A stretch of 64,000 nt of DNA. Origin: Mucilaginibacter sp. L196 (lineage in GTDB: Bacteria; Bacteroidota; Bacteroidia; Sphingobacteriales; Sphingobacteriaceae). Under the pieces are notes generated by a model, which saw only the letters and a program-made list of their open reading frames with translations, was not told the DNA's origin and searched no databases. The number at the start of each line of letters is the position of its first letter. The stretch's first letter is position 1. Below, piece by piece: positions 41,933 through 50,437 of the stretch. Location: positions 1,098,292-1,162,291 of the forward strand of contig NZ_LMUO01000019.1 of assembly GCF_009765905.1 (NCBI RefSeq). The letters are read 5' to 3'. Both the position numbers and the translations under genes were made by a program.

Positions 41933-43105
41933 ATGACAATACTCCTTTGGTTAAGCCTGTTTACCGCCTTTTATGCATTCTTCGGTTATGGTATACTGCT
42001 GTTTATTATCGTTAAAATAAAACGGGTAATTAAAGGCGATGTAGTAGTTCCAGAAGTTAATTTCGATACCCTGCCAACCTGTACCATAGTTGTAGCCGCT
42101 TACAATGAGGAGGGGGTAATGGATGACAAGATCAAAAACACATTGTCACTTGTTTACCCTGCCGATAAATTAGAATTTGTTTTTATTACCGATGGTTCCA
42201 GCGATGGTTCAGCAGTTATAGTTAAAACTTACCCGCAGATACGGGCAATGCACAGTGATGAGCGTAAAGGTAAAATTGCAGCCGTTCACCGTGCTATGGA
42301 AACTGTAAATACCGAAGTTGTTGTTTTCACAGATGCCAATACTTTTTTAAATGCCGATGCACTTATAAATATTTGTCGTCATTATAGCGATGCAAAAGTT
42401 GGCGCGGTAGCAGGAGAGAAACGGGTATATTCCGCAGGCGCTAATGCCACAGCAGGTGAGGGTTTCTACTGGAAATACGAATCCAAGTTAAAAGCATGGG
42501 ACTCAGAGTTATACTCAGTAGTTGGCGCAGCAGGCGAACTGTTCAGTATTCGTACCGGCCTATATCAACCTGTTGCACCAGATACCATTTTGGATGATTT
42601 CATGATCTCGCTCATCGTGGCGCAAAAAGGTTACCGGGTTATTTACGAACCTGCTGCCTTTGCTACCGAAACCGCATCACAAAATGTTACTGAAGAATTA
42701 AAACGGAAGATCAGGATAGCCGCCGGAGGTATTCAATCCATCATCAGGTTAAAAGCGCTGCTTAATCCTATCCCATATCCGGTTTTAACCTTTCAATATG
42801 TAAGTCACCGGGTATTACGGTGGACTATCGTACCATTCCTGATGATATTAGCGCTGCTTATTAATTTATATATTGTTTTTACAGGAAGTATTGAATTAAC
42901 CTATCAACTGTTGCTACTTGCCCAGATTGGTTTTTATTTACTAGCGATATCCGGCTGGATAATGGAAGAGCGACACATTAAGATCAAAATATTTTTTATC
43001 CCATACTATTTTTGCATGATGAATTATGCCGTAGTTATGGGTATAGGGCGATACTTCTCGGGCAAGCAAAGCGCTATTTGGGAAAAAGCAAAAAGGGAGC
43101 AATAA
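41933..43105 (+). CDS. Membrane-bound family 2 glycosyltransferase
   Basis: A 390-residue processive-type GT2 with an N-terminal helix (3-25), the GT-A core (CTIVVAAYNEEGVMDDKI, FITDGSSDGS, TDANTFLN as acidic metal site, EKRVYSAG) and three C-terminal helices. The catalytic TILDDFMIS aspartate pair precedes a basic RKIRIAAGG segment in the place of QxxRW. It probably acts on an undecaprenyl-linked acceptor at the inner membrane. It is 5 bp after the previous GT2 gene and 1 bp before the acyltransferase. Confidence 0.83.
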   Translation: MTILLWLSLFTAFYAFFGYGILLFIIVKIKRVIKGDVVVPEVNFDTLPTCTIVVAAYNEEGVMDDKIKNTLSLVYPADKLEFVFITDGSSDGSAVIVKTYPQIRAMHSDERKGKIAAVHRAMETVNTEVVVFTDANTFLNADALINICRHYSDAKVGAVAGEKRVYSAGANATAGEGFYWKYESKLKAWDSELYSVVGAAGELFSIRTGLYQPVAPDTILDDFMISLIVAQKGYRVIYEPAAFATETASQNVTEELKRKIRIAAGGIQSIIRLKALLNPIPYPVLTFQYVSHRVLRWTIVPFLMILALLINLYIVFTGSIELTYQLLLLAQIGFYLLAISGWIMEERHIKIKIFFIPYYFCMMNYAVVMGIGRYFSGKQSAIWEKAKREQ

Positions 43106-43106
43106 C

Positions 43107-43730
43107 ATGTCATTAAAAGATAAGATCAAAAGTAATCCCGGGTTAAAAAAGTTTGTTCACTGGTTGCTGATACCAATCGGCGGAGCCCGGCCACGCCTAT
43201 GGGTTAAATGGTTTGTAAACCCTATTGTACACAAAAAGGGCAGGGGCGCGAGCATAAAATGGCGCACACGTATTGATGTGTTGCCTTTTAACCAATTCAC
43301 CATGGGCCGAAATGCCGTAATTGAAGATTTCAGCACGATAAACAACGGTGTTGGCGATGTGATTATAGGTGATGATACACTAATTGGAATGAGTAATGTG
43401 ATCATTGGCCCGGTAACCATCGGTAACAATGTAATCTTCGCTCAAAACATCGTAGCAAGTGGCTTAAACCACGAATACAGGGATGTAACCTTCCCCATAT
43501 CCAAACAAAAAATAGTGGTTTCACCCATTATTGTTGAAGATGATTGCTGGATAGCTGCCAACTCAGTCATTACATCAGGCGTTACTATTGGTAAGCACAG
43601 CGTAGTTGCAGGTGGTGCTGTGGTTACTAAAGATGTGCCGCCTTACTCAGTAGTAGCGGGCAATCCAGCCAAAATCATCAAACAATATGATTTTACTACC
43701 GGTGAATGGATAAGTGTTAAAGGTAAATAA
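43107..43730 (+). CDS. Hexapeptide-repeat acyltransferase
   Basis: A 207-residue protein of the left-handed beta-helix family. Hexapeptide turns run from about residue 70 to 180 (VIGDDTLIG, VIIGPVTIGNNVI, VIVEDDCWIAANSVITSGVTIGK), with the probable catalytic histidine in SGLNHEYRD. The C-terminal PPYSVVAGNPAKIIK is typical of WbbJ/NodL-like O-acetyltransferases. It likely acetylates a sugar of the exported polymer using acetyl-CoA. The gene is 1 bp after the GT2 gene, so it belongs to the same operon. Confidence 0.85.
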   Translation: MSLKDKIKSNPGLKKFVHWLLIPIGGARPRLWVKWFVNPIVHKKGRGASIKWRTRIDVLPFNQFTMGRNAVIEDFSTINNGVGDVIIGDDTLIGMSNVIIGPVTIGNNVIFAQNIVASGLNHEYRDVTFPISKQKIVVSPIIVEDDCWIAANSVITSGVTIGKHSVVAGGAVVTKDVPPYSVVAGNPAKIIKQYDFTTGEWISVKGK

Positions 43731-43765
43731 CAAAAAATTAAAAAAAGGGCAGGCCTCGTGCGATA

Positions 43766-43789
43766 CCTTTCCCTGGAATCAGGGAAAGG
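43766..43789. terminator. Hairpin between convergent acyltransferase and WbqC genes
   Basis: CCTTTCCCTG (43766-43775) and its exact complement (43780-43789) flank GAAT. It lies between two convergent genes and could end transcription from either side, although the flanking T-runs are short. Confidence 0.5.
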
Positions 43790-43805
43790 AGGAGGATAGG
43801 GTAGA

Positions 43806-44420
43806 CTACAAATAACTTAAAGCCTGCGGCCCCTGGTTAAATAGCAAATCAACAATACTCAGGTTTTTAATAAAACCATGCCTATCCTCAAAAACCTGGA
43901 AATATGTCTTCTGCTGAAAAGATTCGTTTTGTATTTTAGGGCTGATGGTATTTCTAAGATCGGTAAGATTAGGGTATTCGTCCTCGTAAGTTTCAGTATA
44001 AGCTAATGATGCCTTTACTTTCGTGAGTCTAACCAAAAGTTCCATTAACTGTTGATTATAGTCAAACAAATATTCAAAGTTTTTCTCATAAAACGGGGCG
44101 AAATCATCTTCATAATATTCAAAATAAGCTGAACTGCGATAGCATGTTTGCAAACCCATCCAATGCGCGCGCTGCCACTTAAAATCATAACTTATTTTAA
44201 CATCTTTAATCACGGTATGATTTTTTGATCCTTTAGCAACGGGCACAGTAAGTGTTAACACACCATCAGGCGAATAAATACTAGCCCGGTTACGATAGGT
44301 TTGCTTTGGGAAATGCTCCTCACGCTCAATTAGTATATTAGGTTTGTATTTATTAAGCTCAACAAAAAGCTCAACCGGCGGAAGATAGCACATCGGTAAA
44401 ACAGCACCGCTTTCAATCAT
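43806..44420 (-). CDS. WbqC-family protein
   Basis: A 204-residue protein of the WbqC family, found in O-antigen and capsule clusters. Visible features are LPMCYLPPVELFVELNKYKPN, the HFPKQTYRNRASIYSPDG stretch, LTVPVAKGS and WMGLQTCYRSSAYFEYYEDDF. Its biochemical role is not firmly established; proposals include help in forming or transferring amino-sugar intermediates. It runs opposite to its neighbours and is divergent from the LpxL-like gene, with which it shares a 39-bp control region. Confidence 0.82.
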   Translation of the reverse strand: MIESGAVLPMCYLPPVELFVELNKYKPNILIEREEHFPKQTYRNRASIYSPDGVLTLTVPVAKGSKNHTVIKDVKISYDFKWQRAHWMGLQTCYRSSAYFEYYEDDFAPFYEKNFEYLFDYNQQLMELLVRLTKVKASLAYTETYEDEYPNLTDLRNTISPKIQNESFQQKTYFQVFEDRHGFIKNLSIVDLLFNQGPQALSYL

Positions 44421-44429
44421 AATATTTTT

Positions 44430-44437
44430 TATGTTTG
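44430..44437 (+). promoter_or_regulatory. -7 box of the LpxL-like gene (TATGTTTG)
   Basis: Exact TAnnTTTG match 22 nt before the ATG at 44460. It partly interleaves with the oppositely directed wbqC promoter at 44452-44459, so the two genes may compete for RNA polymerase. Confidence 0.55.
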
Positions 44438-44451
44438 CAGATAAAACACGG

Positions 44452-44459
44452 CGAAAATA
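44452..44459 (-). promoter_or_regulatory. -7 box of the WbqC-family gene (TATTTTCG)
   Basis: On the reverse strand the sequence is TATTTTCG, the TTCG variant of the -7 box, 31 nt before the ATG at 44420. It overlaps the leader of the divergent LpxL-like gene. Confidence 0.4.
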
Positions 44460-45341
44460 ATGATAAATAAAGGGCTTTCAAGATTAGGTGCATTCTTTTT
44501 GTACCTGGTATCATTATTACCCTTTTGGTTTTTGTACATCATTGCTGATTTTTTATTCGTAATTATTTACTACGTAGTAGGTTATCGCCGCAAAGTGGTG
44601 CAGGAAAACCTGCGTAATGCTTTCCCCGAGAAAACAGAAGCAGAACGCCATAAGATCGAAAAAGATTATTTCAGATACCTTGCCGACCTGATAATGGAAA
44701 GCATAAAAATGATCAGCGCCTCAAAAAAGACGATCATAAAGCATGTATGGCCAACTAATCCTGAAGTAATCGATAATTATTTCGCTCAGGGTAAAAGTAT
44801 AATAGGTGCCGTAGGGCATTATTGTAACTGGGAATTAGCTGGGTTAAGATTTGGCTTTTTTACCGAGAACAGGCGTATAATTGTATACAAGCCCTTGACT
44901 AATGATTATTTTGATCAGTTTTTCATTAAAATGCGTTCGCGCTTTGGAGCTACCTTGGTAGCCATGAAAGATACCGCACGTGCCATGGTCAAATATAAAA
45001 ATGAACTAAGTTTTAGTGTTTTAGTGGCCGATCAAACCCCCGTTAAACATGAAGCGCATTACTTTACCGAATTTTTGAACCAACCAACCGCTGTATTTTT
45101 AGGCGTGGAAAAACTGGCAAAGCTCACCAATTCGGTGGTTATATTTTGTGATGTAAAACGTATAAAAAGAGGTTATTATACTTATACCTTTGTGCCCCTG
45201 GAAGAGAATGCCAAAGAAAGCGCTCCGCATGCTATAACTGAAGCGCATGTAAAGTATTTGGAAAGCATGATTAAACGCGAGCCGCAATACTGGCTATGGT
45301 CGCACAGAAGATGGAAGTTTAAGCCGGAGGATATTATATAG
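44460..45341 (+). CDS. LpxL/HtrB-like lipid acyltransferase
   Basis: A 293-residue inner-membrane acyltransferase of the lauroyl/myristoyl transferase family that adds secondary fatty chains to lipid A or acylates lipid carriers. An N-terminal helix (about 8-38) precedes the catalytic HxxxxE in GHYCNWELAG. Further conserved stretches are RIIVYKPL, FGATLVAMKD, LVADQTP and the PQYWLWSHRRWK ending. The gene starts near a strong TATGTTTG box and is followed after 2 bp by a GT2 gene, tying cell-envelope lipid synthesis to the polysaccharide locus. Confidence 0.87.
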   Translation: MINKGLSRLGAFFLYLVSLLPFWFLYIIADFLFVIIYYVVGYRRKVVQENLRNAFPEKTEAERHKIEKDYFRYLADLIMESIKMISASKKTIIKHVWPTNPEVIDNYFAQGKSIIGAVGHYCNWELAGLRFGFFTENRRIIVYKPLTNDYFDQFFIKMRSRFGATLVAMKDTARAMVKYKNELSFSVLVADQTPVKHEAHYFTEFLNQPTAVFLGVEKLAKLTNSVVIFCDVKRIKRGYYTYTFVPLEENAKESAPHAITEAHVKYLESMIKREPQYWLWSHRRWKFKPEDII

Positions 45342-45343
45342 AA

Positions 45344-46372
45344 ATGAATTATACACCTAAAGTTGCCATAGTTATATTGAATTGGAATGGCGTTGAACAT
45401 TTGCGCACATTTCTCCCTTCTGTACTAAGTTCTGTTTGGCCTAATCTGGATATTGTTGTTGGTGATAACGGCTCAACCGATGGATCGGTTGCTTTTGTTA
45501 AAGGGATGTACCCTTCAATAAGAATAATTGAAACCGGTGCAAACTATGGTTTCACCGGAGGATATAATAGGGTTTTAAAACAAGTTGAAGCAGATTATTA
45601 TATCCTGCTAAATTCTGATGTAGAAGTTCATCCTGGCTGGATAGCTCCTGTTATTGAGTTAATGGAAAGCGACCCGCTGATAGCAGCGGCAGCCCCCAAG
45701 ATAAAAGCTTATTTACAAAAAGATAGCTTTGAGCATGCAGGCGCGGCAGGTGGTTTTATTGATAGCTACGGCTATCCTTTTTGCCGCGGACGTGTATTTT
45801 ATGAGATAGAACAGGATAAGGGCCAGTACGATCAATCAGGCGAAATATTTTGGGCATCGGGAGCAGCGCTATTCATCAAAAAGAAATGCTGGGACGAAGC
45901 CGATGGTTTCGACGACCGCTTTTTTGCCCACATGGAAGAGATTGACCTTTGCTGGCGATTAAAGAACATGGGTTACAAGATCATGTACTGCGCACAATCC
46001 GAAGTATTTCACCTTGGTGGTGGTACATTAAACACAGAGAACCCTTTTAAAACTTACCTCAACTTCAGAAATAACCTCTTATTGCTTAAAAAGAATTTGC
46101 CTTTCGGTCGATCAGTTTACGTAATAACCACCCGATATTTTATGGATTTTATGGCCCTGCTAAGATTCATAAACGAAGGCAAACGTAAAGACGCGGCAGC
46201 CGTTAGCAAAGCGCACAGAAACTTTATAAGGCATCTTTTCCACTCCGAAAAAACGATTATCCATAAAGATAAATCCCGTTTAAAAGGTATGTACAAAGGC
46301 AGTATAATAGCCGAATTCTTTATCAAAAAGAAACGCTCCTTTACTTCTCTGGATCAGAAGAACTTTTACTAG
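45344..46372 (+). CDS. Family 2 glycosyltransferase
   Basis: A 342-residue GT-A enzyme with IVILNWNGVEHLRTFLPSVL, VVGDNGSTDGS, NYGFTGGYNRVL, the metal site LLNSDVEV and the late FFAHMEEIDLCWRL, characteristic of WcaA-like rhamnosyl or hexosyl transferases. No N-terminal helix. It lies 2 bp after the acyltransferase gene. Its 3' end overlaps the convergent mechanosensitive channel gene by 32 bp, so transcripts of the two genes are antisense at their ends. Confidence 0.84.
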   Translation: MNYTPKVAIVILNWNGVEHLRTFLPSVLSSVWPNLDIVVGDNGSTDGSVAFVKGMYPSIRIIETGANYGFTGGYNRVLKQVEADYYILLNSDVEVHPGWIAPVIELMESDPLIAAAAPKIKAYLQKDSFEHAGAAGGFIDSYGYPFCRGRVFYEIEQDKGQYDQSGEIFWASGAALFIKKKCWDEADGFDDRFFAHMEEIDLCWRLKNMGYKIMYCAQSEVFHLGGGTLNTENPFKTYLNFRNNLLLLKKNLPFGRSVYVITTRYFMDFMALLRFINEGKRKDAAAVSKAHRNFIRHLFHSEKTIIHKDKSRLKGMYKGSIIAEFFIKKKRSFTSLDQKNFY

Positions 46373-48914
46373 CATCATCGGGTGCTATATCTTCGGCTTT
46401 ATCGTTTTCACCTTTAACCGGAATAATTTTCCCCTTTTCTTCAGCATCTTCCTTTTCAAATTTATTGATAGAGATATGCTCATCTTTTAAGTGGAAATTA
46501 ATATCTCTGGTTGGGAATGGAATTTCTATACCTTCCTCAGCAAATTTTACATAAATATCGGTCAAAACCCTGCTCTTCAATTCCAGCCAGGTAGCAATAT
46601 CCGCCGCCCAAAAGAACATCCTGAAATCAACCGAGCTATCATTTAAATTATGCAGAAATACAGATGGCGCCGGAGTGCTCATAATATCGTCTCTGTCAGC
46701 CAACATGTCTTTCAACATCTGTTTAACCTTGGCAATGTCAGATCCATAAGCCACACCAACAATCAGCTCTATACGGCGGTTATTATTACTCAGTGTCCAG
46801 TTGATCACGTGGTGGGATATCATATCCCCATTAGGAATAATTACCTCAGCGCCATCGCTGGTCGTCAACCTGCTGGAGCGTACTCCAATTTCTCTGATAG
46901 TACCCGAACGGCTATCTATTTCAATCACATCGCCAATCTGTACCGGCTTCTCAAACGCCAGTATCAATCCGGATACCAGGTTATTTACAATATTTTGCAA
47001 ACCAAAACCTATACCAATACCAAAGGCACTTATGATTATGGTGATCTTATCCAAAGGAAAACCCGAAGCGGCCACCGCCAATAAAAATCCTACTGAAAAT
47101 ACACCTAACCTGATTAAAAGTGTTGATGTTCGGTTTTTCTTTTTTTGTACCGACAGATCATCCTTTACACGCAGCGATGAAACGTCATAAAAATAACTAA
47201 TGATCCTCGATACGATGGATGACAACCATATCACCGCGATAAAAATCACAAAACCTTCAATGGTAAATGATGAACCGCCTACAGTATGCGATTGGGCCAG
47301 GAAATCGCTAACGTAATCACGTACCGCATCATCAATATTTAAATTCTGGAAAAGGAAGAACAGCCATACCAGACTCGCCAATATAACAAGCAGTTTCCTG
47401 AATTTCTGTTCTACAATTGCATAATCAACCCAATCAAGTATGCTGCCAGGTTTTTTGTTTTGAAATTGTAAAAACAAAGCCTGGATAATAATTTGAACAA
47501 CAAAATAAAGTATAACCAGCAACCATAAATTAAAAGCGGCGGTTACACCAATTATCTTGGCTAAACTAAATCTGCCGGTTAGGTTTAATAATAGCGACAA
47601 AGATTGCAGGCCGATAAAAATCTTTATAATTAAACCTGAATAGGGAAGGTACACCTCTGGTGTTTCCTTGATTTTTTTGTAGAAAAGTAATCCCGCCGCG
47701 ATAGAGATGATGCTTAGAGCAAGTATAACAAACCTGTCGATGTTTGATATTTCAATAAATAAGTTGCTTACTCCATACACTATGGTTATCCCAAAAAGAG
47801 CACGTAAGAAATGTAGTTTGGTTGGGGGAAACTCTTTTCTTACAAATACCAGCACAAATATCATCGGGAATAAAAACAAGATCTCAGTAAACACCACAGG
47901 TGGATGATTATAGAAATAAGGCACAATTGCAGTAGCAACCAATAGCGCCGAAATTATAGGCTGTTTATAAATGTAATTGATCTTTTCAGATAGTGATTGG
48001 GCAAGCTCTGTATTTCGCTTAACTTTTATACGGTTAAATAGTATCCAGCTAAGTATTGCCGCAAGGAACAAAAAGCCCACTAAATGGGTTAATGTCTCGT
48101 TCATAATAAAATAGCTAAACAATAACTTATTAACCTTTATAGTGCTATTAAACGGGGATTTAAAACCAGCATATTCCGGGGCAGGTTCCCATATATAACC
48201 AAATTCGCCCTCAACGGCCTTATCAGCAAATTTTTTTATTTTAGAATCGATATGATCAGATGCATCAAGAACCTCTGTATAAGCTATAGATACTTTATCT
48301 TGCAGTAAATTAATTTGGGACAGATCACTTCTATTCTTTGTATCAGTATTTCGCCATAAAAGCCAAACCGCTTTTCTCTGGGTAAAAAAGGCGCTTTTTA
48401 ATAAACTGTCTTTGGGGTTGGTTTTTATTAATGAATCCTTCGTGAATTTTATAAGGTCATTTTGATTCTGTATTAACGAGGTACTAATATCTTGCAAGTC
48501 AGATTGCCAGTCTTCCAGTTGCGTCTGACTACGATCTAAAATATCTCTTAAAACAAATAAATAACGTAAAGTGCTCGCTTTATGGGTATTGATAAGTGTA
48601 TCAATTTTGCCAAGTCTTTTAATTATTGGAGGTAATTGCTGGCCTATATCGGCTGTATCCAGTCCCTCAGCTAAGTTATTGCCTATCTGGTTATAGGCAG
48701 TAGTATATTGTTCAACCCTTTGCAGTAAGCTGTTTACCGAGGTGTCAGATTTGTTGATTAAGCGCAACAACGAATCGCGCGAATGCATGGCCCGCCTTTG
48801 TCGTTCCCTTAAAAACCTTGCAGTGAGCGATTTTTGTTGCGCAAACGCAGCTGGCGCAACTACCAACGCAAATAAAAATATTATTAATAGCTGATATTTA
48901 TTCTTTTTAAGCAT
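46341..48914 (-). CDS. Large MscS-type mechanosensitive channel
   Basis: An 857-residue protein: signal peptide (ending AFAQQ), a long periplasmic coiled-coil region (about 27-260), about 11 membrane helices, and the MscS core near residue 640-800. The pore helix is ASGFPLDKITIIISAFGIGIGFGLQNIVNNLVSG, followed by the beta domain starting EKPVQIGDVIEID. The length and periplasmic extension match MscK/MscM-type channels, which protect against osmotic downshift. The cytosolic tail ends in an acidic, low-complexity stretch. Single gene, overlapping the convergent GT2 gene. Confidence 0.88.
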   Translation of the reverse strand: MLKKNKYQLLIIFLFALVVAPAAFAQQKSLTARFLRERQRRAMHSRDSLLRLINKSDTSVNSLLQRVEQYTTAYNQIGNNLAEGLDTADIGQQLPPIIKRLGKIDTLINTHKASTLRYLFVLRDILDRSQTQLEDWQSDLQDISTSLIQNQNDLIKFTKDSLIKTNPKDSLLKSAFFTQRKAVWLLWRNTDTKNRSDLSQINLLQDKVSIAYTEVLDASDHIDSKIKKFADKAVEGEFGYIWEPAPEYAGFKSPFNSTIKVNKLLFSYFIMNETLTHLVGFLFLAAILSWILFNRIKVKRNTELAQSLSEKINYIYKQPIISALLVATAIVPYFYNHPPVVFTEILFLFPMIFVLVFVRKEFPPTKLHFLRALFGITIVYGVSNLFIEISNIDRFVILALSIISIAAGLLFYKKIKETPEVYLPYSGLIIKIFIGLQSLSLLLNLTGRFSLAKIIGVTAAFNLWLLVILYFVVQIIIQALFLQFQNKKPGSILDWVDYAIVEQKFRKLLVILASLVWLFFLFQNLNIDDAVRDYVSDFLAQSHTVGGSSFTIEGFVIFIAVIWLSSIVSRIISYFYDVSSLRVKDDLSVQKKKNRTSTLLIRLGVFSVGFLLAVAASGFPLDKITIIISAFGIGIGFGLQNIVNNLVSGLILAFEKPVQIGDVIEIDSRSGTIREIGVRSSRLTTSDGAEVIIPNGDMISHHVINWTLSNNNRRIELIVGVAYGSDIAKVKQMLKDMLADRDDIMSTPAPSVFLHNLNDSSVDFRMFFWAADIATWLELKSRVLTDIYVKFAEEGIEIPFPTRDINFHLKDEHISINKFEKEDAEEKGKIIPVKGENDKAEDIAPDDASKSSSDPEK

Positions 48915-48971
48915 TGATCTTTAACGTAAATACAGTCTTATTGTTCAAATATTAATAATAAATAATACTAA

Positions 48972-49388
48972 CTAAATTATAAAGCTTTCTATACCTAAAC
49001 GGTAAGATTCTAATCCGAAGCCTGCAATAACGCCTTTGCAGCTGGCAGCCAGCATTGAATGGTGCCTGAATTCCTCGCGTTTATATACATTAGATATATG
49101 TACCTCAATAACCGGCGCGGTTATAGCGGCAATGGCATCAGCAATAGCAACCGAAGTATGGGTATAGGCACCTGCATTTAAAACCACGCCATCATAACTA
49201 AAACCAATTTCGTGTAATTTGTTAATTAATTCGCCTTCAACATTACTTTGATAATAATCAAGCTGTATGTCAGGATATTGCTTGCGTAAGTCTTCTAAAT
49301 AAGACTCAAAACCTGTATTACCGTAAATTGATTTCTCGCGAACGCCCAACAAGTTTAAATTAGGGCCGTTAATAATTTGTATCTTCAT
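48972..49388 (-). CDS. aroQ: Type II 3-dehydroquinate dehydratase
   Basis: A 138-residue enzyme of the shikimate pathway that dehydrates 3-dehydroquinate. It has the type II signatures INGPNLNLLGVRE with the catalytic-loop tyrosine in EKSIYG, YQSNVEGELINKLHE, VVLNAGAYTHTSVAI (catalytic His region) and EVHISNVYKREEFRHHS. I use the ATG at 49388 (MKIQIING): it is the standard family start and a TAAGTTTG box ends 5 nt before it, which rules out the longer 49412 start. Divergent from xerD. Confidence 0.93.
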   Translation of the reverse strand: MKIQIINGPNLNLLGVREKSIYGNTGFESYLEDLRKQYPDIQLDYYQSNVEGELINKLHEIGFSYDGVVLNAGAYTHTSVAIADAIAAITAPVIEVHISNVYKREEFRHHSMLAASCKGVIAGFGLESYRLGIESFII

Positions 49389-49393
49389 TAGTT

Positions 49394-49401
49394 CAAACTT
49401 A
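49394..49401 (-). promoter_or_regulatory. -7 box of aroQ (TAAGTTTG)
   Basis: On the reverse strand TAAGTTTG is followed by AACTA and the ATG at 49388. Exact consensus match; only 5 nt separate box and start codon, so the transcript should be leaderless or nearly so. Confidence 0.5.
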
Positions 49402-49427
49402 CATAAAATCATTAAAACTAAAATTAA

Positions 49428-50327
49428 TTGGATTGGCGTTCGGCAATAAAAGGTTTCCAGGCCTACCTAAAACTGGAAAAATCGCTTTCTCCAAATTCAA
49501 TTGAGGCCTACAGTCGCGATATTGACAAGTTATATCAATTCAGCGAGGCTCAAGTGGTTAAACTCAAACCCGAAAACATTACCCTGGGTGATCTTCGTTT
49601 ATTTATTAATTGGGTAAATGAATTAGGCATGATCCCATCATCACAAGCCCGTATCTTATCCGGTATAAAAGCATTCTATAAATACATGCTGATGGAGGAT
49701 ATTATAAATGATGATCCATCAGAATTATTAGAATCTCCCAAAATACAGCGCAAACTGCCAGATACATTGAGTTATGAAGACATCAATAAATTGATAGCTG
49801 CTATTGATTTGTCGCGACCGGATGGCGCACGTAATAAAGCCATTTTGGAAGTACTTTATGGCTGTGGCTTACGGGTATCTGAATTAACCGAGCTTAAACT
49901 ATCAAACCTATACCTCGATATAGAATTTATAAAAGTAACCGGCAAAGGAAGCAAAGAACGCCTGGTACCTATTGGCGGCGAAGCTATAAAAGCTTTAAAA
50001 ATTTGGATAGAACAAGTTCGTATACACACACCAATAAAAAAAGGAGAGGAGGACATGGTCTTTTTAAACCAGCGAGGCAGCAGGTTGAGCCGTATTTATA
50101 TTTTTACGCTAACAAAACAACTTGCGGAGATGATTGGATTGAAAAAATCAATCAGTCCACACACATTCCGGCATTCATTTGCAACGCATTTGGTAGAAGG
50201 AGGTGCCGATTTGCGTGCCGTACAGGAAATGCTTGGCCATGAAAGTATCACCACTACCGAGATCTATACACATTTAGACAGGGAGTTTTTAAAGGGAACG
50301 ATTATTCAGTTTCATCCAAGGAATTGA
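49428..50327 (+). CDS. xerD: Tyrosine recombinase XerD
   Basis: A 299-residue site-specific recombinase that with XerC resolves chromosome dimers at dif. The N-terminal SAM-like core-binding domain (1-90) contains LEKSLSPNSIEAYSRD. The catalytic residues are all present: R149 (GCGLRVSEL), K173 (TGKGSKE), H245 and R248 (PHTFRHSFATH), H271 (LGHESI) and nucleophile Y280 (EIYTHLD). It starts with TTG at 49428 (TTG-GAT-TGG); no in-frame ATG precedes the conserved SAIKGFQAYL stretch. It is a housekeeping copy beside aroQ, not part of a mobile element. Confidence 0.92.
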   Translation: MDWRSAIKGFQAYLKLEKSLSPNSIEAYSRDIDKLYQFSEAQVVKLKPENITLGDLRLFINWVNELGMIPSSQARILSGIKAFYKYMLMEDIINDDPSELLESPKIQRKLPDTLSYEDINKLIAAIDLSRPDGARNKAILEVLYGCGLRVSELTELKLSNLYLDIEFIKVTGKGSKERLVPIGGEAIKALKIWIEQVRIHTPIKKGEEDMVFLNQRGSRLSRIYIFTLTKQLAEMIGLKKSISPHTFRHSFATHLVEGGADLRAVQEMLGHESITTTEIYTHLDREFLKGTIIQFHPRN

Positions 50328-50341
50328 CCGTTGGCCCCGCT

Positions 50342-50430
50342 CGTCATTGCGAGGAACGAAGCAATCTCTACATAGGCAGTCGGTCTTGCAAGTTGGCTAT
50401 GTAGAGATTGCTTCGTTCCTCGCAATGACG
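50342..50430. repeat. 34-bp perfect inverted repeat (CGTCATTGCGAGGAACGAAG type)
   Basis: The arm at 50342-50375, beginning CGTCATTGCGAGGAACGAAG, is exactly complementary to 50397-50430, with a 21-bp spacer. It fills the gap between the convergent xerD and prmC genes. It can form a very stable hairpin and serve as a bidirectional terminator. The same core words occur in decayed form at 22996-23227, so it belongs to a dispersed REP/MITE-like family. Confidence 0.8.
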
Positions 50431-50437
50431 CGGCGAA

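Noticed and set aside
49428..50327. XerD-like recombinase as sign of an integrated element
   Set aside because: It has full housekeeping XerD features and sits next to aroQ, with no attachment-site duplication or phage genes nearby.
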